From Geitlerinema sp. PCC 7407 (lineage in GTDB: Bacteria > Cyanobacteriota > Cyanobacteriia > PCC-7407), in NCBI RefSeq assembly GCF_000317045.1, contig NC_019703.1, positions 484,501-548,500 of the forward strand: 64,000 nucleotides of DNA, written 5' to 3'. Shown piece by piece: positions 9,242 to 17,802 of this stretch. The notes below the pieces were generated by a model. The model had not been told where the DNA came from. It ran no database searches and saw only the letters and a list, made by a program, of their open reading frames with translations. The position numbers and the translations under genes were made by a program. Each line of letters opens with the position of its first letter. Within the stretch, counting starts at the first letter, position 1.

Positions 9242-10918
9242 ATGGCAGTCCACAGCTTTGCTGCCCCTCCCACTCCATGGTCTCAAGACTTAGCCGAGCC
9301 TCAGGTTCATGACACGGCTTATGTGCATGCCTTCTCCAACATCATTGGGGATGTCCGCGTAGGTCCCAACGTGCTAGTTGCACCCGGGACCTCTATTCGT
9401 GCGGATGAGGGAAGCCCTTTCTTCATTGGTGCGAATACCAACATTCAAGATGGTGTGGTGGTCCACGGCCTCGAGCAGGGTCGGGTTCTAGGAGATGACC
9501 AAGAACCGTACTCGGTTTGGATTGGCAGTAATGCTTCGATTACCCATAAAGCACTGATTCACGGTCCTGCGTACATCGGCGATGACTGTTTCATTGGGTT
9601 TCGCTCGACCGTATTCAATGCACGGGTTGGCAAGGGCTGCATTGTGATGATGCATGCGCTGATTCAGGATGTGGAAATTCCACCGGGTAAGTACGTGCCT
9701 TCGGGGGCGGTGATTACCAGTCAGCAGCAGGCAGATCGGCTGCCCGATGTGCAAGATGAGGACCGAGAGTTTGCCCGTCATGTGGTGGGCATCAATGAGG
9801 CGCTGCGTTCCGGATATCAGTGTGCTGAGGATAGCGTTTGTATCGCTGGAATTCGGAATGAAGCGCCGAAAACCAAAGAAACGGATGGAGTAAACGGTTT
9901 TAGCAGGTTAAGTGGTCAGATGCAAAGCACACAGTTGAGTTCGGAAACCTTGGATCAGGTGCGTCATCTGCTAAACAGCGGATACCGCGTTGGCACGGAG
10001 CATGCTGATACGCGTCGCTTCCAAACGAGCTCTTGGCACAGCTGCGCGCCGATTCAGTCTAGCCGCGAGTCGGAAGTGGTTGGTGCGCTTGAGGCTTGTT
10101 TGCGAGAGCATGAGGGTGAGTATGTTCGCTTAATTGGGATTGATACCCGAAGCAAGCGCCGAGTCCTAGAGAGCATTATTCAGCGCCCTGGCGATCGCTC
10201 GGGCCAAGCTTCTCGCCCGACGACGACTTCTTCTTACAGCGGTGGGAATGGTAATGGTGCGGCTGCTAGCCGTGGCGCTGCCGTAGCTCCGTCGGCCAAT
10301 GCCGATGTGGCGGATCTGGTGCGCCAACTAGTGGCTCAGGGCTGCCGCGTGAGCCTCGAGCACGCTGATGAGCGCCGCTTCAAGACATCCTCTTGGCGGA
10401 GCGGTCCGCTGATGCAGACTAGCCAAGCCTCTGAAGTGATCGCCGTTGTGCAAAGCTTCCTGGCTGAGCACCGCAACGAGTATGTCCGCCTGGTGGGCAT
10501 CGACTCCGCCGCCAAGCGCCGCGTTGTCGAAGTGACGATCCAGCGTCCTGGCGAATCTGCCAACGTTGCCTCGGGTGCCGGTTCCTCCTCTTACTCTGCT
10601 CCTTCTGCGCCGAGCTATTCTTCGTCGAGCAACAGTTCGGCTACAAGCGGCCGCCTTGCGCCGGAGATTGTCGACCAACTGCGTCAGCTCCTCGCTCAGG
10701 GCTGCCGCATTGGTGTTGAGCACGCTGATGCCCGCCGCTACCGGACCTCGTCTTGGCACAGCTGCCCGGCGATCGACTCCACCCAGCTTCAAACGGTGGT
10801 GGGAATCCTCGAGCGCTGCGTAGCGGATCACCCGGGTGAGTATGTGCGCCTAATCGGCATCGATCCGAAGGCCAAGCGCCGCGTGGCCGAAACGCTCATC
10901 CAACGGCCCGGCCAGTAG
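9242..10918 (+). CDS. ccmM: Carboxysome assembly protein CcmM (gamma-CA plus three Rubisco-small-subunit-like repeats)
   Basis: This 558-residue scaffold has an N-terminal left-handed beta-helix gamma-carbonic anhydrase domain (about 1-200) followed by three SSU-like domains (about 229-317, 353-437, 472-556). Each SSU-like domain contains EHADxRRxxTSSW and ends in IQRPG; Ser/Ala-rich linkers join them. The zinc ligands H75, H102 and H107 are present, and so is the C194/C200 pair (YQCAEDSVC) that is oxidised in active CcmM of Thermosynechococcus. The enzyme is therefore predicted to be active. The SSU-like repeats cross-link Rubisco, and the CA domain binds CcmN and the shell. AAGAGG upstream of the ATG serves as ribosome-binding site. 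Confidence 0.96.
   Translation: MAVHSFAAPPTPWSQDLAEPQVHDTAYVHAFSNIIGDVRVGPNVLVAPGTSIRADEGSPFFIGANTNIQDGVVVHGLEQGRVLGDDQEPYSVWIGSNASITHKALIHGPAYIGDDCFIGFRSTVFNARVGKGCIVMMHALIQDVEIPPGKYVPSGAVITSQQQADRLPDVQDEDREFARHVVGINEALRSGYQCAEDSVCIAGIRNEAPKTKETDGVNGFSRLSGQMQSTQLSSETLDQVRHLLNSGYRVGTEHADTRRFQTSSWHSCAPIQSSRESEVVGALEACLREHEGEYVRLIGIDTRSKRRVLESIIQRPGDRSGQASRPTTTSSYSGGNGNGAAASRGAAVAPSANADVADLVRQLVAQGCRVSLEHADERRFKTSSWRSGPLMQTSQASEVIAVVQSFLAEHRNEYVRLVGIDSAAKRRVVEVTIQRPGESANVASGAGSSSYSAPSAPSYSSSSNSSATSGRLAPEIVDQLRQLLAQGCRIGVEHADARRYRTSSWHSCPAIDSTQLQTVVGILERCVADHPGEYVRLIGIDPKAKRRVAETLIQRPGQ
9920..10918 (+). other. Candidate internal translation start for the short CcmM form
   Basis: An in-frame ATG (Met227) precedes the first SSU-like repeat, with AGG about 12 nt upstream. 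Initiation here would give about 332 residues carrying only the three SSU-like domains, equivalent to M35 of Synechococcus elongatus, which is known to come from internal translation. The site is inferred from its position. Confidence 0.4.
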
Positions 10919-10936
10919 GCTGGAGACCAGCGGTTT

Positions 10937-10967
10937 TTCTAGGAGAGCAAACGTTGCTCTCCTAGAA
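10937..10967 (+). other. Perfect stem-loop between ccmM and ccmN
   Basis: TTCTAGGAGAGCAA (10937-10950) and its exact reverse complement (10954-10967) enclose the 3-nt loop ACG. The 14-bp stem lies 18 bp after the ccmM stop. No T-tract follows on the plus strand, so it looks like an mRNA 3'-end stabiliser or processing signal rather than a terminator. Confidence 0.6.
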
Positions 10968-11017
10968 GACCCTGACCCGCTAGGTCCTCGACCTAGCTGA
11001 GGAGGTTAACAATTTCA

Positions 11018-11632
11018 ATGAATTTGCCATCACTCCAGCCTGTTATTAGCGCTGACATCTATATCAGTGGAGATGTTCGGATTCACGAAAGCGCAATCAT
11101 CGGCTCAGGAGCGATTTTGCAAGCAGATCCGGGATGTCGAATTGTCGTTTCTGCCGGTGCTTGTATTGGCATGGGGGCTGTGGTTCACGCTCACCAGGGC
11201 AATATCGAGATCCGGACAGGAGTCAATTTGGGTGCTGGAGCCCTGGTAGTGGGGGATTGCGTCATTGGAGACAATGCTTGCGTGGGGGCGGTTACGACGC
11301 TGTTCAATACGTCGATTCCGGCATCCCAGCTCGTTTCTCCAGGCACTTTTTTGGGAAATGCCGGCCGTTCGCTCAAAAATCAGCCGCCAGCCTCTTCCCA
11401 AGAGCGGGTTGTAGAAGAGCCTGCTTCACCAACCGTTGAGGCTGCTGAACCTTCGTCGTCTGAGCCAGAATCCCCCGAGCCGCAGCCAACTTCAGAGAGC
11501 TCAGCCTTGGTGAAGCCTGGTGAAAATGACGCTTTACCCAAAATTCCGGGCCAAGAACAGCTCGATCGCCTGTTGGGCAAGCTGTTTCCCTACAATCAAT
11601 CCATGAATCCGCCGGCTGACCCCTGGACATAA
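11018..11632 (+). CDS. ccmN: Carboxysome assembly protein CcmN
   Basis: This 204-residue protein has an N-terminal hexapeptide-repeat beta-helix domain (about 1-120). A Pro/Glu/Ser-rich linker (about 125-175) leads to a C-terminal amphipathic helix, EQLDRLLGKLFPYNQS. That helix is the encapsulation peptide, which in CcmN binds the CcmK shell while the beta-helix binds CcmM. It thus connects the Rubisco-CcmM condensate to the shell. GAGGAGG-like sequence lies upstream of the ATG. It is part of the ccm operon, about 100 bp after ccmM. Confidence 0.93.
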   Translation: MNLPSLQPVISADIYISGDVRIHESAIIGSGAILQADPGCRIVVSAGACIGMGAVVHAHQGNIEIRTGVNLGAGALVVGDCVIGDNACVGAVTTLFNTSIPASQLVSPGTFLGNAGRSLKNQPPASSQERVVEEPASPTVEAAEPSSSEPESPEPQPTSESSALVKPGENDALPKIPGQEQLDRLLGKLFPYNQSMNPPADPWT

Positions 11633-11735
11633 CTCCTGAGAGCTGATGTGAAAGTCGCCTAGCGTAGCTGAAAGCGCTTTTGTAGATTAGAGAGAGGGCT
11701 GTTTCTCCAAATTCGTCGTAAACAGTGGGGAATGT

Positions 11736-12560
11736 ATGAAGATGGAGCTACGAACCAGCGCACCAGCCCTCCCCAATCAATCCATGAAGTTTCTTCGCTC
11801 GGCTACTCAAAATCGCGATCGCGGCCTCAAAGGCAGCGCCATTGGCATGGTTTCAACCCGCAGCTTTCCGGCCATCATCGGAACGGCTGACATGATGCTG
11901 AAATCTGCTGGCGTTTCCCTCATCGGATTTGAAAAAGTGGGCGGTGGCTATTGCACAGCCATTATTCGCGGCAATATTTCGGATGTGCAGATTGCTGTCG
12001 CCTCTGGCGTGGAGACGGCAGAGCAGTTTGGTCAGTTTGTTGACAAGGTTATTATTCCAAGGCCCCTACCTAACTTAGAGGCGATTTTTCCGATTAGTCA
12101 GCGCATGGCTTATCTGGCTGATGGGGTCAAAAGCCCCTGGCGCGATCAGGCCCTAGGCCTGCTAGAAACTCGTGGTTTTCCGGCTTTGGTGGGGGCTGCC
12201 GATGCGATGCTGAAGTCGGCGGATGTGCAGCTGACTGCCTATGAGACCATCGGAAATGGGCTCTGCACGGCGATTATTCGGGGCTCGGTGGCGAATGTGG
12301 CCGTGGCGGTCCAGGCTGGAATGCACGAGGCAGAGCGAATTGGCGAGCTCAATGCGGTGATGGTGATTCCGCGGCCGCTGGACGATATGGAGCAGTCACT
12401 CCCCATTGCGGCGGTCTTGCTGGAGGCCCTACCGAAGCCCCTTGAGATTCCTTTGGCCCTAGAGAAGCGAGAAGTGGTGATGGCAGAGCTGCCTGAAGTG
12501 AAGGCGCTGCCGAATTTGCAAGAACTAGAAAAAGAGACGATTGAGCCACCTGAGAGCTGA
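11736..12560 (+). CDS. ccmO: Carboxysome shell protein CcmO (tandem BMC domains)
   Basis: This 274-residue protein has two BMC domains, about residues 34-120 and 133-220. Each has the AxxVxxADxMLKSA-type start, a GxCTAIIRG pore strand and an (I/V)IPRPL edge motif. A basic N-terminal extension of about 30 residues precedes the first domain, and a Glu/Pro-rich tail of about 50 residues follows the second. CcmO forms pseudohexameric trimers in the shell and is required for carboxysome formation in S. elongatus. It is the last gene of the operon; Rubisco genes do not follow, unlike the S. elongatus arrangement. Confidence 0.94.
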   Translation: MKMELRTSAPALPNQSMKFLRSATQNRDRGLKGSAIGMVSTRSFPAIIGTADMMLKSAGVSLIGFEKVGGGYCTAIIRGNISDVQIAVASGVETAEQFGQFVDKVIIPRPLPNLEAIFPISQRMAYLADGVKSPWRDQALGLLETRGFPALVGAADAMLKSADVQLTAYETIGNGLCTAIIRGSVANVAVAVQAGMHEAERIGELNAVMVIPRPLDDMEQSLPIAAVLLEALPKPLEIPLALEKREVVMAELPEVKALPNLQELEKETIEPPES

Positions 12561-12763
12561 GCGTCTCTGGAGGATTTGGGACACTTATTGGCAGCTGATT
12601 TCGAGGATCAGGCGATCGCGCGGCTTGATCACGCACGGTCAGCGCAGGGAAGCCCGAGCCAGAATCGCATAGGTCAGAGGAGTGTCGTTCGCTCGCTCGC
12701 ATTCATCTCAACGCCAAATCAAAGATGATGGCGTGAGGCTTCTGCTGCTTTGGCTAAAGTTTA

Positions 12764-12804
12764 GCTGCTGCCCCTCAGGTGCAGTGAGGCTGAGCGGCAG
12801 CAGC
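12764..12804 (+). terminator. Candidate terminator downstream of ccmO
   Basis: GCTGCTGCC (12764-12772) pairs with GGCAGCAGC (12796-12804), with an inner CCTCA/TGAGG pair. It lies between ccmO and the convergent 90-codon gene. No clear T-tract is present. Confidence 0.4.
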
Positions 12805-12824
12805 AGGGTCAGGCTGGGGGTTTG

Positions 12825-13097
12825 TTACCTGCGATTGTGAATGAGTTCTTCAATCCACTGCGCGAAGGCGTCATCTCCCAGACGCGCGAGAGCTTCTTCA
12901 ACGATGTCTCGCGAGAGCTCCCCGTTGCCGGGGGGAAAGTCCCGAGAGTAGGTGAAAAAAGCCATGCTGCTGAGCATGTGACAAAGCTCGTCGCGGAGGC
13001 GATCGCGCTTGATCTGAAGGACGCGTGCCGTGCGGCGAACCGATCGCTCCCGGCAAAATTCGCTAGTTAGTTCGTCGCGATTAGGAAGCCCGTCCAT
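12825..13097 (-). CDS. Small conserved hypothetical protein
   Basis: A 90-residue soluble protein, mostly helical and rich in Arg and Glu, with RRTARVLQIKRDRLRDEL near the start and ALARLGDDAFAQWIEELI near the end. I do not recognise a named domain. It converges with the carboxysome operon, but nothing ties it to carboxysome function. Coding is supported by amphipathic helix patterns and by the absence of a competing frame. Confidence 0.6.
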   Translation of the reverse strand: MDGLPNRDELTSEFCRERSVRRTARVLQIKRDRLRDELCHMLSSMAFFTYSRDFPPGNGELSRDIVEEALARLGDDAFAQWIEELIHNRR

Positions 13098-13745
13098 AGG
13101 ATGTGGGGCACTGTGGCTGAAAGATTAGTGAGGGCAAGGGGCGATCGCCCCGGAGCATCCAGACAGGCCAATCAGCTGTGTCGAAGCGCGGATTCGCTGG
13201 TGGCGAGAGGGCAAAGTCCATCCAGGATGCAGAGATGAACTAGCAGAAATGCAAAAACTGATTGGATTAATTGGCCTTTAATTTAATCGATTTTGAAGGA
13301 AGTCAAAAGCGGTTTTCAATTCTCGTAATTTTGAGCGCTATAAGATAATTTTGTGAGAACAATATTCGTACAAGTTCACGCTGCTTGATAAAAGCGAGTG
13401 TCGCTAATCGCAGCTGTTCAAAGCTTTGAAAAAAGAGCCGAAAGCCTATTCACTTCTTGGTGATTCTGGCTTTTTGTAACCGTGAAATCGGTGACCTAAG
13501 GGCTGGTGCTGGTTTGCTAGAAGCGTTTGCTCTAGAGGCTGACAGCTGTAGAAAATCAACAAAAAGCGTTGAAAAATCAATGCTTTTTGCTAAGAATCTG
13601 ATTATCAGTTGGCAAAACCTAAAACAGAGCGTAATTCTAGTCTAAAAAAGCTGTTTTTAGGCATTTGAAACCTAAAAACAGCTTTCGGTGGAAATTTGAG
13701 TGGTTGGTGTCAGAGATTAAAGCCGACCTGTGGCAGTACAAGTGC
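13098..13745. other. Gene-free AT-rich stretch
   Basis: About 650 bp. It contains HIP1 sites, an AT-rich stretch around 13250-13400 that is suitable for a promoter of the 90-codon gene, and the terminator at 13647-13685. No convincing coding region is visible. Confidence 0.4.
13647..13685 (-). terminator. Strong intrinsic terminator of the 69-codon gene
   Basis: AAAGCTGTTTTTAGG (13647-13661) and its exact complement (13671-13685) form a 15-bp stem with a 9-nt loop. On the minus strand the stem ends in a run of six T, about 60 bp beyond the stop at 13746. Confidence 0.8.
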
Positions 13746-13955
13746 TTACTCAACTACTTTGATCAGGCCCATCTGTAGGCGATCGAAGAGGGTTTGAATT
13801 CGCTGTTCACTTTCATTGCTCAAGGCGGTATTCATGAGCGTGATTTTTTGAAGAGACTTCTGGTCAGCGCGGGTGATTTTACCGGAAGCAAGAATGCGGT
13901 GAGTGATTTGAGAAACTGCGGCGTCTGCAATGACCGCAGAGGACTGATGCGCCAT
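13746..13955 (-). CDS. Small conserved cyanobacterial protein
   Basis: A 69-residue protein with the patterns SQITHRILASGKITRADQ and TLFDRLQMGLIKVVE. I recognise it as a type common among cyanobacterial hypothetical proteins, but no function is known to me. It is predicted to be helical and soluble. A strong terminator follows its stop codon, which supports a separately transcribed short mRNA. Confidence 0.7.
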   Translation of the reverse strand: MAHQSSAVIADAAVSQITHRILASGKITRADQKSLQKITLMNTALSNESEQRIQTLFDRLQMGLIKVVE

Positions 13956-14252
13956 GATAAAACGCCTCGTGTGAGTAGTTTCAGGTGAGTGGAGAGCAGG
14001 GTGCGTGAAGGGGGCAAAGGGCGATCGCGCTGGGAATGCAGCGGTGTCGCCGGATGTGAACTGAGAATTTCTAGCCTTCTGTAAAGATTCTATGAAGTTG
14101 GTCCTGTAGTTGCCCTCACCCTGTGGGTTTATCCATTTGGGTGACTCTTAATTAAAGCTTTTGTTAATTTGTCAAGAGTAAAATTGCGGTTCCATGCCTG
14201 TTGGGGGGAAGGTGTTACCCTGTTGGGTAATTTGTAGGTCTGAGGTTAATTC

Positions 14253-15056
14253 ATGTCTCGCTTGAGCATTTTGGGTGCCGTGGTTGGAGCGCTGGTAACG
14301 GCTATGGCAATACCGGCGAGTGTTCATGCGGCGGCGGTATCGGTGATTGGTGCAGAGACTGGGGGCGCGACGTCGCAGCCGAGCCCGGGGGAGTTTTTTG
14401 TTCGGGGGATGTATCTGGCCCAGGAGGGAAAGACGGAGGCGGCGATCGCGGATTGGTCGGAGGCGATTCGTCTGGCGCCGGAGTTCACAGAGGCCTATTA
14501 CAACCGGGGCTTGGCCTATGCGCAGTTGGGCCGCTATGACCGTGCGGAGCAGGATTTTTCGCGGGCACTGCTGTTGAATCCCAGGTTGGGAGATGCCTAC
14601 GACAATCGTGGCGTGGTGCGGGCGGCGCGCGGCGACGCTCCGGGGGCGATCGCTGACTTCACAACGGCGCTGCGCCTCGATCCACAGGATGCCTCAAGCT
14701 ACTACAACCGGGGCAATGTCTACGACGAGATGGAGCGCTATCAGCGGGCGATCGCGGACTATGACGAGGCCATTCGCCTGAGTCCGGCCTACACGTCGGC
14801 CTACAACAGTCGCGGTCGGGTGCGGCTGGCCCTGGAAAATTTCGCAGGGGCGATCGAGGATTTTTCCCAGGCGATCGAGATTGATCCAGAAAACGCGATC
14901 GCGTACTACAGCCGAGGCGTGGTCCATGGGCTGATGGAGAATCGCCCCAGCGCGATCGCAGATTTGGAAAAAGCCGCTGATCTGTTTCAGCGTCAGCAGC
15001 AGCCCGAGAATTATCAGCGTGCCCTCGACAAGCTGCAGGAGTTGCAGGCGTCTTAG
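14253..15056 (+). CDS. Exported tetratricopeptide-repeat protein
   Basis: The 267-residue product starts with a Sec signal peptide: a hydrophobic segment at about residues 5-22 and a likely cleavage after ASVHA. About six TPR units follow (about 45-250), each with the NRGxxxxxxxxxxxAxxDxxxAxxLxP pattern. TPR superhelices bind other proteins; export suggests a periplasmic or thylakoid-lumen scaffold. The gene is 16 bp upstream of a PBP4-type peptidase, so a role in cell-envelope work is possible but only inferred. Confidence 0.85.
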   Translation: MSRLSILGAVVGALVTAMAIPASVHAAAVSVIGAETGGATSQPSPGEFFVRGMYLAQEGKTEAAIADWSEAIRLAPEFTEAYYNRGLAYAQLGRYDRAEQDFSRALLLNPRLGDAYDNRGVVRAARGDAPGAIADFTTALRLDPQDASSYYNRGNVYDEMERYQRAIADYDEAIRLSPAYTSAYNSRGRVRLALENFAGAIEDFSQAIEIDPENAIAYYSRGVVHGLMENRPSAIADLEKAADLFQRQQQPENYQRALDKLQELQAS

Positions 15057-15072
15057 CGAAAATCTTGAGCGA

Positions 15073-16527
15073 ATGTCTATGAAGCGATGGGGACTGGGGT
15101 GGCGGATAGCGATCGCCATCGGTTTGCTGGTGGGCGTGGCGGAGCCAGCGGCGGCGGGCCTGTGTTCTGCTCAGCTAGAGGCTGCCATTGACGCAGTCAT
15201 TGATGTGCCGCCCAACCGCGATCGCTGGGGCGTGCTGGTGCGATCGCTGCCTCCAGAAGGCGATCGCCCCGTCACCCTCTATGCCCGCGAAGCCGATCGC
15301 TTCTTCATCCCCGCCTCCAATGCCAAACTGCTGGTCACAGCCGCCGCCCTGCGCCGCTTGGGACCGCAGTTTCAGATCGAGACCACCGTCTATCAAGAGA
15401 TGGCGACGCCCGACGCAGTCCGCCTGCGCGTGGTGGGGCGGGGAGACCCCAGCGTGACCGACGCCGAGCTGGCAACATTGGCAGCCCAGCTCAAGGCCCA
15501 GGGCATCCAAATCATTGACCAGCTCTGGCTCGATGACCAGTTTTGGCGGGGCGAAAGCGTGCCGGCCACCTGGGAGTGGGAAGACGTCCAGGCGGGCTAT
15601 GGAGCACCCGCAACGCCCCTGATGGTGAATCAGAACGCCCTGGGCCTGACCCTGGTGCCCCAGGCCGTTGGCCAGCCCCTCAAGGTCCTGTGGGACTCTC
15701 CCCAGGATGCTCTGGCTTGGCAAGTCGAAAATCGCTCTCAGACCGTAGCCGCTACCGAACCGGAGTGGGTGTCGGTGGGGCGAGACTTTGACCGCCCGGT
15801 GGTGCGGGTGGCGGGCCAGCTGCAAGTGGGCGCCCCCTCGGAGCCGGTGGCGGTGGCGGTCACGCGCCCGACCGAAAACTTTTTGCGGCGCTTTCGCCAG
15901 AGTTTGACGAATCAAGGCATTGAAGTCCGACAGGCGGCGATCGCCCCTCAGCCACGGACCGACAGCGAACGCGCGATCGCCCGCCTCCAGTCACCGCCTC
16001 TAGTCGCCCTGCTCCAGGAAGCCAACCGCTTTAGCGATAATCTCTACGCCGAAGCCCTGCTGCGCACCCTAGGCGCCGTGACAGATGCTGAGGCCGAAAC
16101 CAGTACCCTAGAAGCGGGCCTAGAGGTTCTAGAGTCCACGCTCAGCGAGCTGGGGGTCGATCCCGAAAGCTACGCCCTCGTCGACGGCTCAGGCCTGTCT
16201 CGCCAAAACTTGGTCAGTCCAGCGGCCCTCGTGGACGTGTTGACCGCCCTGGCGCGATCGCCCGAAGCCGACCTCTATCGAGAAACCTTGGCGATCGCCG
16301 GTCAAGAAGGCACCCTCCGCCAGCGCTTCAGCCCCGATCTCCAGGGCCAGGTCCAAGCCAAAACCGGCACCCTAACCGGTGTTTCAGCGCTGTCGGGCTA
16401 CTTGCTGCGGGCCGATGAGACCCTGGTTTTCAGCATCTTGGTCAATCAGTCTGATCAGCGTCACGCCGACCTCACGGCTCAAATCGATCAAATCGTGCGT
16501 CTCTTGAGTCAGCGGCAAGCCTGCTAA
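15073..16527 (+). CDS. dacB: D-alanyl-D-alanine carboxypeptidase/endopeptidase (PBP4, DacB family)
   Basis: The protein has about 484 residues from the ATG at 15073; another ATG lies at 15079. A signal peptide (WRIAIAIGLLVGVAEPAAA) is followed by a peptidase S13 domain. The serine acylation motif SxxK appears as SNAK within IPASNAKLLVTAAAL, the second motif SxN as SDN in RFSDNLYAEALL, and the third as KTG in QAKTGTLTGVSALSGYL. PBP4-family enzymes trim or cleave cross-links of peptidoglycan stem peptides in the periplasm. It probably forms an operon with the preceding TPR gene. Confidence 0.92.
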   Translation: MSMKRWGLGWRIAIAIGLLVGVAEPAAAGLCSAQLEAAIDAVIDVPPNRDRWGVLVRSLPPEGDRPVTLYAREADRFFIPASNAKLLVTAAALRRLGPQFQIETTVYQEMATPDAVRLRVVGRGDPSVTDAELATLAAQLKAQGIQIIDQLWLDDQFWRGESVPATWEWEDVQAGYGAPATPLMVNQNALGLTLVPQAVGQPLKVLWDSPQDALAWQVENRSQTVAATEPEWVSVGRDFDRPVVRVAGQLQVGAPSEPVAVAVTRPTENFLRRFRQSLTNQGIEVRQAAIAPQPRTDSERAIARLQSPPLVALLQEANRFSDNLYAEALLRTLGAVTDAEAETSTLEAGLEVLESTLSELGVDPESYALVDGSGLSRQNLVSPAALVDVLTALARSPEADLYRETLAIAGQEGTLRQRFSPDLQGQVQAKTGTLTGVSALSGYLLRADETLVFSILVNQSDQRHADLTAQIDQIVRLLSQRQAC

Positions 16528-16890
16528 CGCCGATCGCCCCCGCGATTCTGGGGCTCAAACGCGCCAACCAGTCGTCAATGGACCGCAACCCAGCATAAAA
16601 TCAACGTAGGCTACAAACTGACGCAACGCAAAACCAGTGGTCAAGCCCCGCACTGGGCGCTACAAAGGCTTCAGCCATTGCCAGCTCGTCAGCCGAGATT
16701 GTTCCCCTCAATCCAGCGACTCCTGCGGCCCCCTACATTTCTAATGTTGGCAACGCTCGACACCCAGGCTGCAAGAATTGGGTCGGTGAAGTTGCTAGCT
16801 TTCAAGCGCGAAACTGCTCAGCAATCTTTGCTGAGCCGGTCAGGGTGCGCCAAAATTCCTCGTTGCGTTTCTATCGACGTCACTGCCCCT
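16528..16890. other. Intergenic region before the second TPR gene
   Basis: About 360 bp. The reading frame of the following gene stays open back to 16678, but this upstream part shows no TPR pattern. I treat it as non-coding leader and promoter. Confidence 0.45.
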
Positions 16891-17712
16891 ATGGATCAAA
16901 GTGAACATTCCCAAACGTGGTACAGCCATGGTCAGGTACTGAGCGGATTGGGCCGCTATGAGGGGGCGATCGCTAAGTACGACAAAGTCCTGGCGGTCCA
17001 GCCTGGTGATTATGAAGCCTGGACCCACCGGGGATACGCCCTCGAAAAGCTGGGTCGCTACTCAGAAGCGATCGCCAGCTTCAATGAAGCCATTCGCGCT
17101 CAGCCCAAGTTTGTTCTGGCCTGGCACGGCAAGGGCATTGTCTTGGCCAAAATGAATGAATACGAGGACGCCATCAAAAGCTTTGAGTGGGCCTTGAGGT
17201 TCCAGCCTCAGGACGCCAAGATTTGGTACAACCACGGCAAAGCGCTGTCCCACCTGTGCAACTATCCGGACGCGATCGAGAGCTTTGACAAGACCCTGGA
17301 GCTGAGGCCTGAAAACTACAAGGCTTGGTATCACCGGGGCATTGCCTTAACCAACCTCAACCGCTACGACGAGGCGATCGCCAGCTTTGACACCGCTCTG
17401 GTCATTAACCCCAACTGCTACTACGCCTGGAACTATCGCAGCTTGGTCCTCGCCAAACTCGATCGCTACCAGGAAGCCTTTGACGGCTTTACCCGCTCGC
17501 TCAAGATCAAAGACCGCAATCCCAACGCCTGGTATGGGCGGGCCTGCTGTTGTGCCTCCCTGGGCCGCACCGACGAAGCCATCGACTATCTCTATCGCTC
17601 CTTGGTGCTCAGCCCCAACCTGCACCGCGTGATGGCCCAAACAGACCCCAGCTTCAATGGGCTGCGCCATGATGCGCGATTTGTGGCGCTGCTGCAAGAG
17701 CAGCCCTTCTAG
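16891..17712 (+). CDS. Tetratricopeptide-repeat protein
   Basis: This soluble protein of about 273 residues starts at the ATG at 16891 (MDQSEHSQTWYSHGQ). It has about seven canonical 34-residue TPR units, each with WYxxGxALxxLxRYxEAIxxFxxAL spacing, and a short C-terminal extension with DARFVALL. There is no signal peptide, so it probably acts as a cytosolic protein-interaction scaffold. The open frame extends 71 codons further upstream, but that stretch is unlike the rest and ends exactly where the TPR pattern begins. The partner is unknown. It converges with the cyclase gene. Confidence 0.85.
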   Translation: MDQSEHSQTWYSHGQVLSGLGRYEGAIAKYDKVLAVQPGDYEAWTHRGYALEKLGRYSEAIASFNEAIRAQPKFVLAWHGKGIVLAKMNEYEDAIKSFEWALRFQPQDAKIWYNHGKALSHLCNYPDAIESFDKTLELRPENYKAWYHRGIALTNLNRYDEAIASFDTALVINPNCYYAWNYRSLVLAKLDRYQEAFDGFTRSLKIKDRNPNAWYGRACCCASLGRTDEAIDYLYRSLVLSPNLHRVMAQTDPSFNGLRHDARFVALLQEQPF

Positions 17713-17802
17713 CGTCGTGAGCCAGCGGCAAGCGCAGCCAATCCCCCTCACTACGAGGCGGAGGCGGTCGGTCCCGATGGCCTTAGGGAGGCTAGGGACC
17801 GG

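Noticed and set aside
16678-16890. N-terminal extension of the TPR protein
   Set aside because: The 71 extra codons lack TPR pattern and protein-like composition. The ATG at 16891 coincides with the start of the repeat array.
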